Shown: positions 1 through 5,520 of the stretch, one piece after another | How positions within the stretch are numbered: the stretch's first letter is position 1 | Layout: every line of letters begins with the position of its first letter | Origin: Flavobacteriia bacterium | GTDB taxonomy: Bacteria; Bacteroidota; Bacteroidia; Flavobacteriales_D; Crocinitomicaceae | NCBI GenBank assembly: GCA_009925805.1 | Contig: RFQF01000138.1 | Location: 1 to 5,520 of the forward strand | Direction of reading: 5' to 3' | DNA length: 5,520 bases | Notes under the pieces: model-generated | Seen by the model: the letters and a program-made list of their open reading frames with translations, nothing else | Told to the model about the DNA's origin: nothing | Database searches by the model: none | Position numbers and translations under genes: made by a program

Positions 1-418
1 AAATGATAGTGAAGCCCGTCAATTAAGTGGTGAGTATAGCCTTGTTAAAGCGGCTAAAAAAATTATGGCCATGGGGCCTAAATATTTGATCATTAAAAAA
101 GGGGAACACGGAGCCTTGTTGTTTCACGAGGGACAGATTTTTTCAGCACCCGCCATTCCTTTGGAAGAGGTGTACGATCCAACCGGGGCAGGGGATTCGT
201 TCGCTGGAGGATTGATGGGCTATTTGTCCGCAAAAGGCCAAGTTTCCTTTGAAAACTTGAAAAATGCCGTGATTGCAGGCAGTGCAGTTGCCTCTTTTTG
301 TGTGGAGAAATTTGGGACCCAACGGTTAGAAGAAATTAACTACAGCGACGTTGTGGCGCGCATGGCCATCTTACATCAATTAACGCACTTTGAATTTAGC
401 GAGAATGGAACAGCTTAA
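1..418 (+). CDS. PfkB/ribokinase-family carbohydrate kinase, C-terminal part (5' end outside window)
   Basis: This is the C-terminal 138 residues of an ATP-dependent kinase of the PfkB/ribokinase superfamily, a cytosolic enzyme class that phosphorylates sugars or nucleosides. The frame is open from base 2 and the reading begins NDSEARQLSG, the segment before the nucleotide-binding half, so the start codon lies upstream of the window; the ATG at 65 is internal. The PfkB signature 2 is intact: DPTGAGDSFAGG at about 176-211, with the catalytic-base aspartate of GAGD encoded at 194-196 and the GAG anion hole beside it. The segment KYLIIKKGEHGALLF (83-127) is the usual strand before it. The ending (LTHFEF, then TAA at 416-418) looks complete. 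The stop lies 14 bp inside the next gene. The substrate cannot be decided from this half, because the sugar-binding N-terminal lid is missing; adenosine, ribose, fructose or another sugar are all possible. The family call is secure. Confidence 0.95.
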   Translation, partial: NDSEARQLSGEYSLVKAAKKIMAMGPKYLIIKKGEHGALLFHEGQIFSAPAIPLEEVYDPTGAGDSFAGGLMGYLSAKGQVSFENLKNAVIAGSAVASFCVEKFGTQRLEEINYSDVVARMAILHQLTHFEFSENGTA

Positions 419-2111
419 GGAGATACTGAGTCAGTTACAGGTTTTCGAAACGCGGGAAGATTTAATACCGAATGGGAAAGCCATTAATGACCTAAAAATT
501 TTGTTTGAAGACACGCTTTTGGAAGAAGAACGCCTTCAACAAATTGCTGCACTTGAAGCCAGGGAGCGCGGTGAATCATTCGATTCTTTGGATTTTACGG
601 AAGTAAAGCAAGCCTTTCTTGGCCTTTACAAAACCCTTCATGAGCAAAGAAAACAGCAACTCGTGCTCAAAGAAGCCTTGGAAAAGGAAAACTTGAAGCT
701 CAAGAAAAACCTGATTGAAGACCTTAAAAAAATCATTGAATCGGAAGAGCACATCGGTTCCGCCTTTAATGCCTACAAAAGCATTCATGAAACTTGGAAA
801 AAGGTAGGAGATATTCCGAGAGAATACCGAGATACCCTACAAAAGGAATATTCGCGGTTGATTGAAATCTTCTTCTATACCATGCGCATTTATCAAGAAA
901 TAAAGAGCCATGACTACAAGCGAAACCTGCAAAATAAACAACTCATCCTGCATAAACTCCAGCAGTTACGCAACGAGGAAGAGGATATTAAAACGGTAGA
1001 GCAGCAACTCCGTGTCCTTCAGGATGAATGGGAGGAAATTGGCCCCGTGCCAAATGAAGAATGGGAGGCGATTAAAGCCAAATATTGGGAAATTGTGCGC
1101 CAGATATACGACAAAATCAATGCGCATTATGAGGCCCAGCGGCAGGAATACGAAAAGAACATTGAAGCAAAAAAGGCCTTAGTGCAAGAGCTTCAGGGTA
1201 TTTGCGACAAAGCAACAACGGCTAGCTCTTTTAAGGAGTGGGACGCCTTGGTGGAGCAGGTTAAAACGATCCAAGAAGCGTATAAAAAAGTAGGCCCGGG
1301 AGTCCGTAAAGAAAATGAAAGTCTTTGGAAGCAATTTCGTGCCGCCAACGATGCTTTTTTTGAGCTGAAAAAAAATAATGCTAAGGAACAACAAGCGCTT
1401 TTTTCGGAAAGAATCGAGGCTAAAAAGAACGTAATCACCGAAGCAGCCCAACTTAAAATCACCACCGATTGGAAAGAGGCCACACATCGCATCATTCAAT
1501 TGCAAAAACAATGGAAAACCTTAGGGAATACCGGAAGGGCAGAAAATAAACTCTGGTCCCAGTTTCGAGAAGCCTGCGATGCCTTTTTTGCCGCCAAGGA
1601 TTCGGCCAATGCGGAGGCTGAAAAAGCCTTGGAGGTAAATTTCCAATTAAAACAAGCGGTTATTGAAAAAATCAAAACCTTTCAAGCAGAAGACAAAAGC
1701 GAAGGATTAACGCAACTTAAGGCCTTTTCCGCAGAATTTACTGCCATTGGACATGTTCCTATCGCGCAAAAAGATTCTATTTACAATGAATATAAAGCGG
1801 CCCTGGATCAAGCCTACGAAGGGTTAAAACTCAATCAAAAAGAACGAGAACATTACGATTTTAAGGCAAAAGTGGACCAAATCTTGACGTCCAACGACCG
1901 AGATAAGCAACTTCAACGGGAACGAATGGAACTGCGTAAGAATATCGAACGCCATGAGCAAGAAATCAACCGTATGGAAACGAATTTAGCTTTCTTTGCC
2001 CGATCGAAAGGAGCCGATGCCTTGAGACAAGAGGTTGCGGTTAAAGTTCAAGGAATCCAAGATCAAATAACCACCTTGAAACAACGGCTAAAAATGCTTC
2101 CGAATGAATAG
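405..2111 (+). CDS. DUF349 repeat protein, coiled-coil rich
   Basis: This is a 568-residue, highly charged, almost wholly helical cytosolic protein without signal peptide or membrane segment. It carries five DUF349-type repeats of about 75-84 residues. Each is marked by an aromatic-x-x-[ILV]-G core, here WKKVG (residues 131-135), WEEIG (209-213), YKKVG (293-297), WKTLG (370-374) and FTAIG (445-449), followed by a helix such as LWKQFRAANDAFF or LWSQFREACDAFF. A C-terminal coiled coil (about 500-565) with the pattern ERMELRKNIERHEQEINRME and then NLAFFARSK is what I expect of the Bacteroidota members of this family. The function of the family is not established. The start is uncertain: an in-frame TTG at 390 would add five residues, but I prefer the ATG at 405, which overlaps the kinase stop by 14 bp. 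The TAG stop overlaps the next start by 8 bp. The first and last repeats are the most divergent. Confidence 0.9.
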   Translation: MEQLKEILSQLQVFETREDLIPNGKAINDLKILFEDTLLEEERLQQIAALEARERGESFDSLDFTEVKQAFLGLYKTLHEQRKQQLVLKEALEKENLKLKKNLIEDLKKIIESEEHIGSAFNAYKSIHETWKKVGDIPREYRDTLQKEYSRLIEIFFYTMRIYQEIKSHDYKRNLQNKQLILHKLQQLRNEEEDIKTVEQQLRVLQDEWEEIGPVPNEEWEAIKAKYWEIVRQIYDKINAHYEAQRQEYEKNIEAKKALVQELQGICDKATTASSFKEWDALVEQVKTIQEAYKKVGPGVRKENESLWKQFRAANDAFFELKKNNAKEQQALFSERIEAKKNVITEAAQLKITTDWKEATHRIIQLQKQWKTLGNTGRAENKLWSQFREACDAFFAAKDSANAEAEKALEVNFQLKQAVIEKIKTFQAEDKSEGLTQLKAFSAEFTAIGHVPIAQKDSIYNEYKAALDQAYEGLKLNQKEREHYDFKAKVDQILTSNDRDKQLQRERMELRKNIERHEQEINRMETNLAFFARSKGADALRQEVAVKVQGIQDQITTLKQRLKMLPNE

Positions 2112-2697
2112 AATTACCAATGCGTTTATTCTGGTCTTATTATTTCCACTCATGGCCTTGGTTATTTTCGTTGCATTTGATTTACCCTTGGGTATTTTTA
2201 GAACCACGGGTGCGCAACTTCCCCTTCGAAAAGAAATTATTATAGGAATTTCCCTAATGATAGCCGTATTATTCGTTAATCGAAGCGTGAAGCGATGGAT
2301 GGCGCTTCATACCGTGTCGCAAAAGGACCGTTTTGTGTTTAATGTGCCTTTGTCGAAGGAGCGCAAGAAACGCATTGTAGCCTACGGCATGCTTGAATCT
2401 TTGGTTTATATGATTATAGGAATAGTCTTGGCGGTGCTTAGCCTGCAAGCCCTACCTGCCGCAATCCTTTTTCTTGTTTTTGGAATTGAAGGTGTTTTTT
2501 TTATTGTTCAAGGCAAGAACCGGTTTGCCATAGGGCTCAGCCGAAAAGCCATCATTGTGGCAGACCGCGAAGTATCGGTCATTTATTATACCGGACTTCG
2601 CAAGGTGAGCATTAGCCAACAGACCCTTTATTTCGATTATCTACAATCGCTGCAGTTGTGTTTTCCCATTGATGTGCTTCCGGAAGACCAACGGTAA
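2104..2697 (+). CDS. Small integral membrane protein with PH-like C-terminal domain, probably truncated by an in-frame TAA
   Basis: As read, this is a 197-residue protein of unknown function. Four hydrophobic segments are visible at about residues 5-25, 43-60, 98-114 and 116-136, with a basic, polar loop of about 35 residues (62-96, including SKERKKR) between helices 2 and 3. After the fourth helix comes a soluble stretch (139-197) of short beta strands, for example KAIIVADREVSVIYYTGLRK and QQTLYFDYLQSLQL. This resembles the small membrane-anchored bacterial PH-like domains, which finish with an alpha helix. That helix is absent here: translation stops at TAA 2695-2697 just after FPIDVLPEDQR. 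The same frame then runs 25 more codons of helix-like sequence to TAA 2773-2775. The gene may therefore be a slightly shortened, possibly defective allele, or the TAA may be a sequence error. The ATG start overlaps the DUF349 stop by 8 bp. The PH-like call is from pattern only; the membrane character is clear. Confidence 0.8.
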   Translation: MNRITNAFILVLLFPLMALVIFVAFDLPLGIFRTTGAQLPLRKEIIIGISLMIAVLFVNRSVKRWMALHTVSQKDRFVFNVPLSKERKKRIVAYGMLESLVYMIIGIVLAVLSLQALPAAILFLVFGIEGVFFIVQGKNRFAIGLSRKAIIVADREVSVIYYTGLRKVSISQQTLYFDYLQSLQLCFPIDVLPEDQR

Positions 2698-2707
2698 ACA
2701 TTTACCG
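2692..2707. repeat. Perfect 7-bp inverted repeat spanning the internal TAA
   Basis: The sequence CGGTAAA-CA-TTTACCG is a perfect inverted repeat with a 2-bp centre. The TAA stop of the membrane-protein gene (2695-2697) lies in its left arm, and the T that creates the stop pairs with A2704. It is too short, too tight at the loop and lacks a T-run, so it is not a convincing intrinsic terminator. It may be an operator-like dyad, chance, or the trace of a quasipalindrome-templated mutation. Confidence 0.5.
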
Positions 2708-2775
2708 CCCGTTTGGAGGAGGTAGTAGACCCCAATAAAGTGTTGATTCAGAATCTTGGATCATGGAGGAAGTAA
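2698..2775 (+). other. In-frame continuation of the membrane-protein gene beyond its TAA (severed C-terminal tail)
   Basis: Directly after the TAA at 2695-2697 the same frame reads TFTARLEEVVDPNKVLIQNL and five more residues before a second TAA at 2773-2775. The composition (TFTARLEEVV helix, then DPNKV) is what the final helix and tail of a PH-like domain should look like. It follows smoothly from VLPEDQR if one codon, for example CAA, AAA or GAA, stood in place of the TAA. With this tail the protein would be 223 residues and would overlap the ATG of the kinase by 13 bp, matching the overlap style of the other junctions. There is no start codon of its own here and I do not call it a separate gene. 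Confidence 0.65.
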
Positions 2776-4118
2776 AAATTCTCATTGTCGAAGACGACGC
2801 ATCCTTCGCTTCTCTTTTACAGAATCAATTGGCGATTTTAGGGTACAATCCTTACGATTTAGTGCATGTAGACAACTTAGCGGAAGCACAAGAAGTCAAA
2901 AGTGAGTTCGAACCGGACGTTATTTTGTTGGATTTGAACATTCGCGATTCCTTTGGCATTGAAACCTACGAAAAATTAAGTACGGTTTTCAGTGAAGCGC
3001 CTATTGTGGTCTTGTCCGGGATGGACGACCGAAATTTGGCCATGAGAATTGTTGCCCAAGGGGCACAAGATTACCTGTTGAAAAATGAGATCAACGGCGG
3101 AGCCTTGGATAAAACCATTAAATACGGGATGCTTCGCAAGACCTTCCAAGCACGCCTGTCCGATTCGGAACGAAAATACAAGGATTTGTTTTACAATTCC
3201 CCCTTGCCCATGCTGCAATTGGTGGCTTCAACCCATGAAATTAGTTTTGGTAATCAAGCCGCATTAGATTTATTCGAGGCCAAGGACCCTTTGGCCTTGA
3301 TCGGCAGGAAACTTACCGATTTTTTGGAAGCAACGCCGACGAATTTAACCGACGATACCGCTGCCATGCAAGAAATCCACAACCTAACCACCTTGAACCA
3401 TGATGTTCGTGCGGTAACTATTACTATAAAGGCCTTAACAGAGGTGAAAGATGCGGAGATTTGCCTTATTGTGGACAAGACCGCTGAACAGCTCTTTGAG
3501 CAGCGTAAATATGAAATCATTGCTCAAGCCGAAGAGGGAGAAAAGAAGAAAATTGCGCGAGAATTGCACGACGGAATTGGGCAGCAATTGGTCTTACTCA
3601 ATTTATTGCTTCAAAATGTTCCGACCAACGAGGAAAATGAGGCATCGTTGGAAAATATTCGCCAGCTTTTACAAAGCTCAATTCAAGAACTTCGAGAATT
3701 GGCCTACAATTTACTTCCCCCGGCCTTGGACAAAGGTTTTCTAAATGCGTTAGAACGTTTTGCTTATCGGGTCAATGCTTTGGGAGGCGTGGTGTTCAAC
3801 CTTAAAGTGAACAATCCAATTACGGAGGAATCTTTCGAGCATGTGGACCGATTCAACCTGTACCGTATTGTCCAAGAGGTGATCAATAATGCACTTAAAC
3901 ACGCGAAAGCTTCGGAAATCAACATGATTTTAAGCATGGAGGACACGAATTTGGTCATGCTCATTCAGGATAACGGTATCGGGTTCAATGCCCATGATAT
4001 TAACGAAGGACTGGGCCTTCAAAATATAAAGTATCGAATGAAAATCACTGGAATTCGCGGTGGGATTTCCAGTGAACCCGGAAAAGGAGTTTCGGTGAAA
4101 CTTATCCTAGCTTCGTGA
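2763..4118 (+). CDS. Receiver-PAS-histidine kinase (HisKA_3/NarL-DesK class), cytosolic, N-terminal receiver
   Basis: This 451-residue signalling protein has three parts. A response-regulator receiver domain (about 4-122) has the acidic pocket E10/D11/D12, phospho-acceptor D57 in VILLDLN, S85 in VVLSG and K107 in YLLK, all intact. A PAS-like domain follows (about 133-240, opening SERKYKDLFYNSPLPMLQL). Last is a HisKA_3 plus HATPase_c kinase core (about 250-450). The phospho-acceptor is H269 in KKIARELHDGIGQQL. The ATP-binding motifs are the N box QEVINNALKHAKA (371-383), DNGIGF (403-408) and GLGLQNI (416-422). No transmembrane segment or DNA-binding domain is present. Kinases of this class normally phosphorylate LuxR/NarL-type regulators, and none is encoded in the window, so its partner would lie elsewhere. 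The N-terminal receiver probably lets another kinase control this one; that is inference. ATG 2763 is the only plausible start. The TGA stop overlaps the next gene by 4 bp. Confidence 0.95.
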   Translation: MEEVKILIVEDDASFASLLQNQLAILGYNPYDLVHVDNLAEAQEVKSEFEPDVILLDLNIRDSFGIETYEKLSTVFSEAPIVVLSGMDDRNLAMRIVAQGAQDYLLKNEINGGALDKTIKYGMLRKTFQARLSDSERKYKDLFYNSPLPMLQLVASTHEISFGNQAALDLFEAKDPLALIGRKLTDFLEATPTNLTDDTAAMQEIHNLTTLNHDVRAVTITIKALTEVKDAEICLIVDKTAEQLFEQRKYEIIAQAEEGEKKKIARELHDGIGQQLVLLNLLLQNVPTNEENEASLENIRQLLQSSIQELRELAYNLLPPALDKGFLNALERFAYRVNALGGVVFNLKVNNPITEESFEHVDRFNLYRIVQEVINNALKHAKASEINMILSMEDTNLVMLIQDNGIGFNAHDINEGLGLQNIKYRMKITGIRGGISSEPGKGVSVKLILAS

Positions 4119-5086
4119 ATATCCTAGCCATTCGCCTCAGTGCCCTTGGGGATGTTTTACTCACCTTTCCCGTATTACAAGGGTTAAAAGAGAAACATCC
4201 TAAAGCGAAACTCTATATTCTTTGCAAGCCAGAACAAGTTCCCTTGCTTCGCCTTTTGCCCTTTGACGTGTATCCCATCGTTTATAAAGGTTCTGCATTT
4301 ACGATGGCCAAAGAACTAAGAAGAATGCGTTTCAATCGGGTGGTGGATTTTCATAACAACCTGAGAACGTTTCTTTTACAACTTTTCATGCTGCGTTTTC
4401 AATGGCGCCGCGTCAAAAAAATGAATGGGATAAAATGGTGCATGACGGCCTTAAAGCAACAGCATCTTACGGTTTCCTCAATCGTTGAACGCTATGCGCT
4501 GGCAGCGAACATTGCTTTGCCTAAAGAAAGGCTTTCCTTAAATAGTAATCCACCCAGTGCTTCTGCCTTGCCAGTAAAGTATGTGGCTTGGGTTTTGGGG
4601 GCGAAATTTAAAACTAAACAGTTCCCCATAGCCAAAATTAAAGAAGCCCTTGCAGCCTGTTCGATGCCCGTAGTGCTGCTGGGGGGCAAAGAAGAGCAAG
4701 CGATTTCGGAGGAGATTCTGCATTCTTTTCCCAAAACCCTTAGCCTGGTTGGCAAAACCGACTTCTCCGAAGCAGCTTGGGTATTGAGCAATGCACAATT
4801 GGTGGTAACGAACGACACAGGTCTGATGCATTTAGCGGCCTTTTTTAATCGTCCGATGCTGATCATTTGGGGAAACACGGTGCCGGGTTTTGGTATGGGA
4901 CCTTACGCGTGCACCCATGTGGAGCATTTTGAAGTCAGGGGCCTTTCATGTCGTCCCTGTTCAAAAATCGGGTATCCAACGTGCCCTAAGGGCCATTTTA
5001 ATTGCATGCAACGTCAAGATACAGCGTTACTTGCCCGACGTATCAATGCGCTATTTCATCAAGAAACACCAGGATCTCCTGAATAG
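4115..5086 (+). CDS. Glycosyltransferase family 9 protein (heptosyltransferase-like)
   Basis: This 323-residue protein belongs to the GT9/heptosyltransferase family, which transfers a sugar from an ADP- or other nucleotide-activated donor onto lipopolysaccharide or a related envelope glycan at the inner face of the cytoplasmic membrane. The N-terminal motif ILAIRLSALGDVLLTFPVL (3-21) is the family's first glycine-rich loop. The C-terminal donor-binding half has PVVLLGGKEE (185-194) and the hallmark LSNAQLVVTNDTGLMHLAA (224-242). Near the end, four cysteines (C279, C282, C290, C297, within RGLSCRPCSKIGYPTC and PKGHFNCM) form a compact cluster I associate with Bacteroidota members. The start is GTG at 4115, which places the first beta strand directly at the N terminus and shares GTGA with the kinase stop, so translational coupling is likely. 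The length is normal for the family. The acceptor and donor sugar cannot be told. The last 44 bp overlap the convergent hydrolase gene. Confidence 0.93.
   Translation: MNILAIRLSALGDVLLTFPVLQGLKEKHPKAKLYILCKPEQVPLLRLLPFDVYPIVYKGSAFTMAKELRRMRFNRVVDFHNNLRTFLLQLFMLRFQWRRVKKMNGIKWCMTALKQQHLTVSSIVERYALAANIALPKERLSLNSNPPSASALPVKYVAWVLGAKFKTKQFPIAKIKEALAACSMPVVLLGGKEEQAISEEILHSFPKTLSLVGKTDFSEAAWVLSNAQLVVTNDTGLMHLAAFFNRPMLIIWGNTVPGFGMGPYACTHVEHFEVRGLSCRPCSKIGYPTCPKGHFNCMQRQDTALLARRINALFHQETPGSPE
5043..5086. other. Convergent 3' coding overlap (GT9 gene and hydrolase gene)
   Basis: The last 14 codons and stop of the glycosyltransferase are read on the opposite strand as the last codons and stop of the hydrolase, in a 44-bp tail-to-tail overlap. 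No intergenic space exists for a dedicated terminator, and I see no GC-rich hairpin with a T-run on either strand near the two stops. Termination must occur inside the opposing gene or by another mechanism, which is inference. Confidence 0.85.
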
Positions 5087-5520
5087 CGGAAGGGTCGAAG
5101 GTTATTTCGTTGCTCCCATATTCCATGGGGTTTCCCGTATTTGAGGGCTGAAATAAATGATTGAGCCGCGGGAGGCAAACGATCTTTTTAACCTTTCCTG
5201 GTCCAGGGTTACAATAGTTCGAAATAGCTTCCAAATTACGCTTAGCAGGAACTTGCAAGTCCACATCTCCGTTCAGGGCTAAATAGTGGCAAGTTATCTT
5301 TTTTAAATCTGCCATGGGTTCGTAGCCAAGGAAGAACAACATCCAAGGATTGGCATACGTAGAAAGGATTGCATCTATCCATGCTTCACGGTTGTTCACA
5401 CCGATTTCTTGTAAGTCTTTTTTACGTAATTTTCTTGCATATTCTTGTAAAAAACTTCGAGCGTTTTCTTGAATTTCCTGATTGCTCGAGCTTAGAATGG
5501 CGAATAATTTCTCAGAAAAT
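5043..5520 (-). CDS. Alpha/beta hydrolase, C-terminal part (5' end outside window)
   Basis: The - strand frame is open from the right edge to TGA at 5045-5043, giving the last 158 residues of an alpha/beta-fold hydrolase. The GTG at 5399 is internal: the frame continues upstream as FSEKLFAILSSSNQEIQENA and onward through a charged helical segment typical of the cap region. The C-terminal catalytic elements are visible: ALNGDVDLQVP with the probable catalytic Asp at 5259-5261, and LNHLFQ with the catalytic His at 5157-5159. The NPW-FFLGYEP block precedes them. The NHLFQ...TG.P.EYG pattern matches the group of esterases/peptidase-like hydrolases with large cap domains often annotated as alpha/beta hydrolases of unknown substrate. 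The nucleophile Ser and any signal peptide lie beyond the window, so substrate and location are unknown. It converges on and overlaps the GT9 gene by 44 bp. Confidence 0.92.
   Translation of the reverse strand, partial: FSEKLFAILSSSNQEIQENARSFLQEYARKLRKKDLQEIGVNNREAWIDAILSTYANPWMLFFLGYEPMADLKKITCHYLALNGDVDLQVPAKRNLEAISNYCNPGPGKVKKIVCLPRLNHLFQPSNTGNPMEYGSNEITFDPSAIQEILVFLDEIAH

Noticed and set aside
390..404. TTG at 390 as the start of the DUF349 gene
   Set aside because: It would add only MNLAR and deepen the overlap with the sugar kinase; the ATG at 405 is a stronger start. Neither has a clear Shine-Dalgarno sequence, so it is not excluded.
1179..1511. Open frames on the - strand within the DUF349 gene (about 1179-1511 and 1193-1495)
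   Set aside because: They are antisense shadows of a clearly coding repeat protein; their translations (rich in Phe, Leu and Ser) show no domain pattern.
2717..2722. AGGAGG, a perfect Shine-Dalgarno match before the kinase gene
   Set aside because: It lies 40 bp upstream of the ATG at 2763, with no suitable start codon at normal spacing, and encodes Glu-Glu in the severed tail of the membrane protein. Members of this phylum also rely little on such sites.
3216..3252. TTGG, 19-bp gap, TAGTTTTG resembling a Bacteroidota -33/-7 promoter (TTG / TAnnTTTG)
   Set aside because: It sits inside the PAS-encoding part of the kinase, with no gene start downstream that would need it; short motifs like this occur by chance.
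4492..4878. 128-codon open frame on the - strand within the GT9 gene
   Set aside because: It lies opposite the conserved donor-binding region of the transferase and reads as low-information sequence, so it is a shadow.
4983..4993. GCCCTAAGGGC palindrome near the end of the GT9 gene as a terminator
   Set aside because: The loop would be one base, there is no T-run, and it lies about 90 bp inside the coding sequence, encoding part of the conserved cysteine segment.
4890..5144. + strand open frame crossing the GT9/hydrolase junction
   Set aside because: It is the alternate frame of the GT9 C terminus running into antisense of the hydrolase; both real genes explain the DNA.

Overview
The window looks like ordinary chromosomal DNA from a member of the Bacteroidota, probably Flavobacteriales-like. 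The evidence is protein character: a long multi-repeat DUF349 protein with a Bacteroidota-style C-terminal coiled coil, a PfkB sugar kinase of the type common in that phylum, and a GT9 glycosyltransferase with a C-terminal four-cysteine segment. Gene starts lack clear Shine-Dalgarno sequences, which also fits. Base composition is moderate throughout (mid-40s % GC by eye, not counted). I see no RNA gene, mobile element, CRISPR array or atypical island. The assignment is inference from protein character; no search was run.

Layout: five genes run head to tail on the + strand with almost no space between them. They are (1) the C-terminal part of a PfkB-family carbohydrate kinase, cut by the left edge; (2) a DUF349 repeat protein; (3) a small four-helix membrane protein with a PH-like C-terminal domain; (4) a receiver-PAS-histidine kinase of the NarL/DesK-type (HisKA_3) class; and (5) a heptosyltransferase-like GT9 glycosyltransferase. 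Junctions overlap by 14, 8 and 4 bp; the exception is the 3-to-4 junction. On the - strand, the C-terminal part of an alpha/beta hydrolase enters from the right edge and converges on the glycosyltransferase, their coding ends overlapping by 44 bp.

The most notable point is at the 3-to-4 junction. The membrane protein ends at a TAA at 2695-2697, but the same frame continues with plausible protein sequence to a second TAA at 2773-2775. With that tail the gene would overlap the kinase start by 13 bp, like its neighbours. The internal TAA lies inside a perfect 7-bp inverted repeat. I read this as a recent nonsense change or a sequence error that removes the last helix of the PH-like domain. Programmed readthrough is possible but less likely.

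The overlaps suggest cotranscription and translational coupling of the five + strand genes. A shared pathway is not evident: sugar phosphorylation, an unknown coiled-coil protein, a membrane protein, a signalling kinase and an envelope glycan transferase. The membrane protein next to the cytosolic kinase could be a signalling pair, but that is only a hypothesis. I do not find convincing evidence of an undescribed system here.
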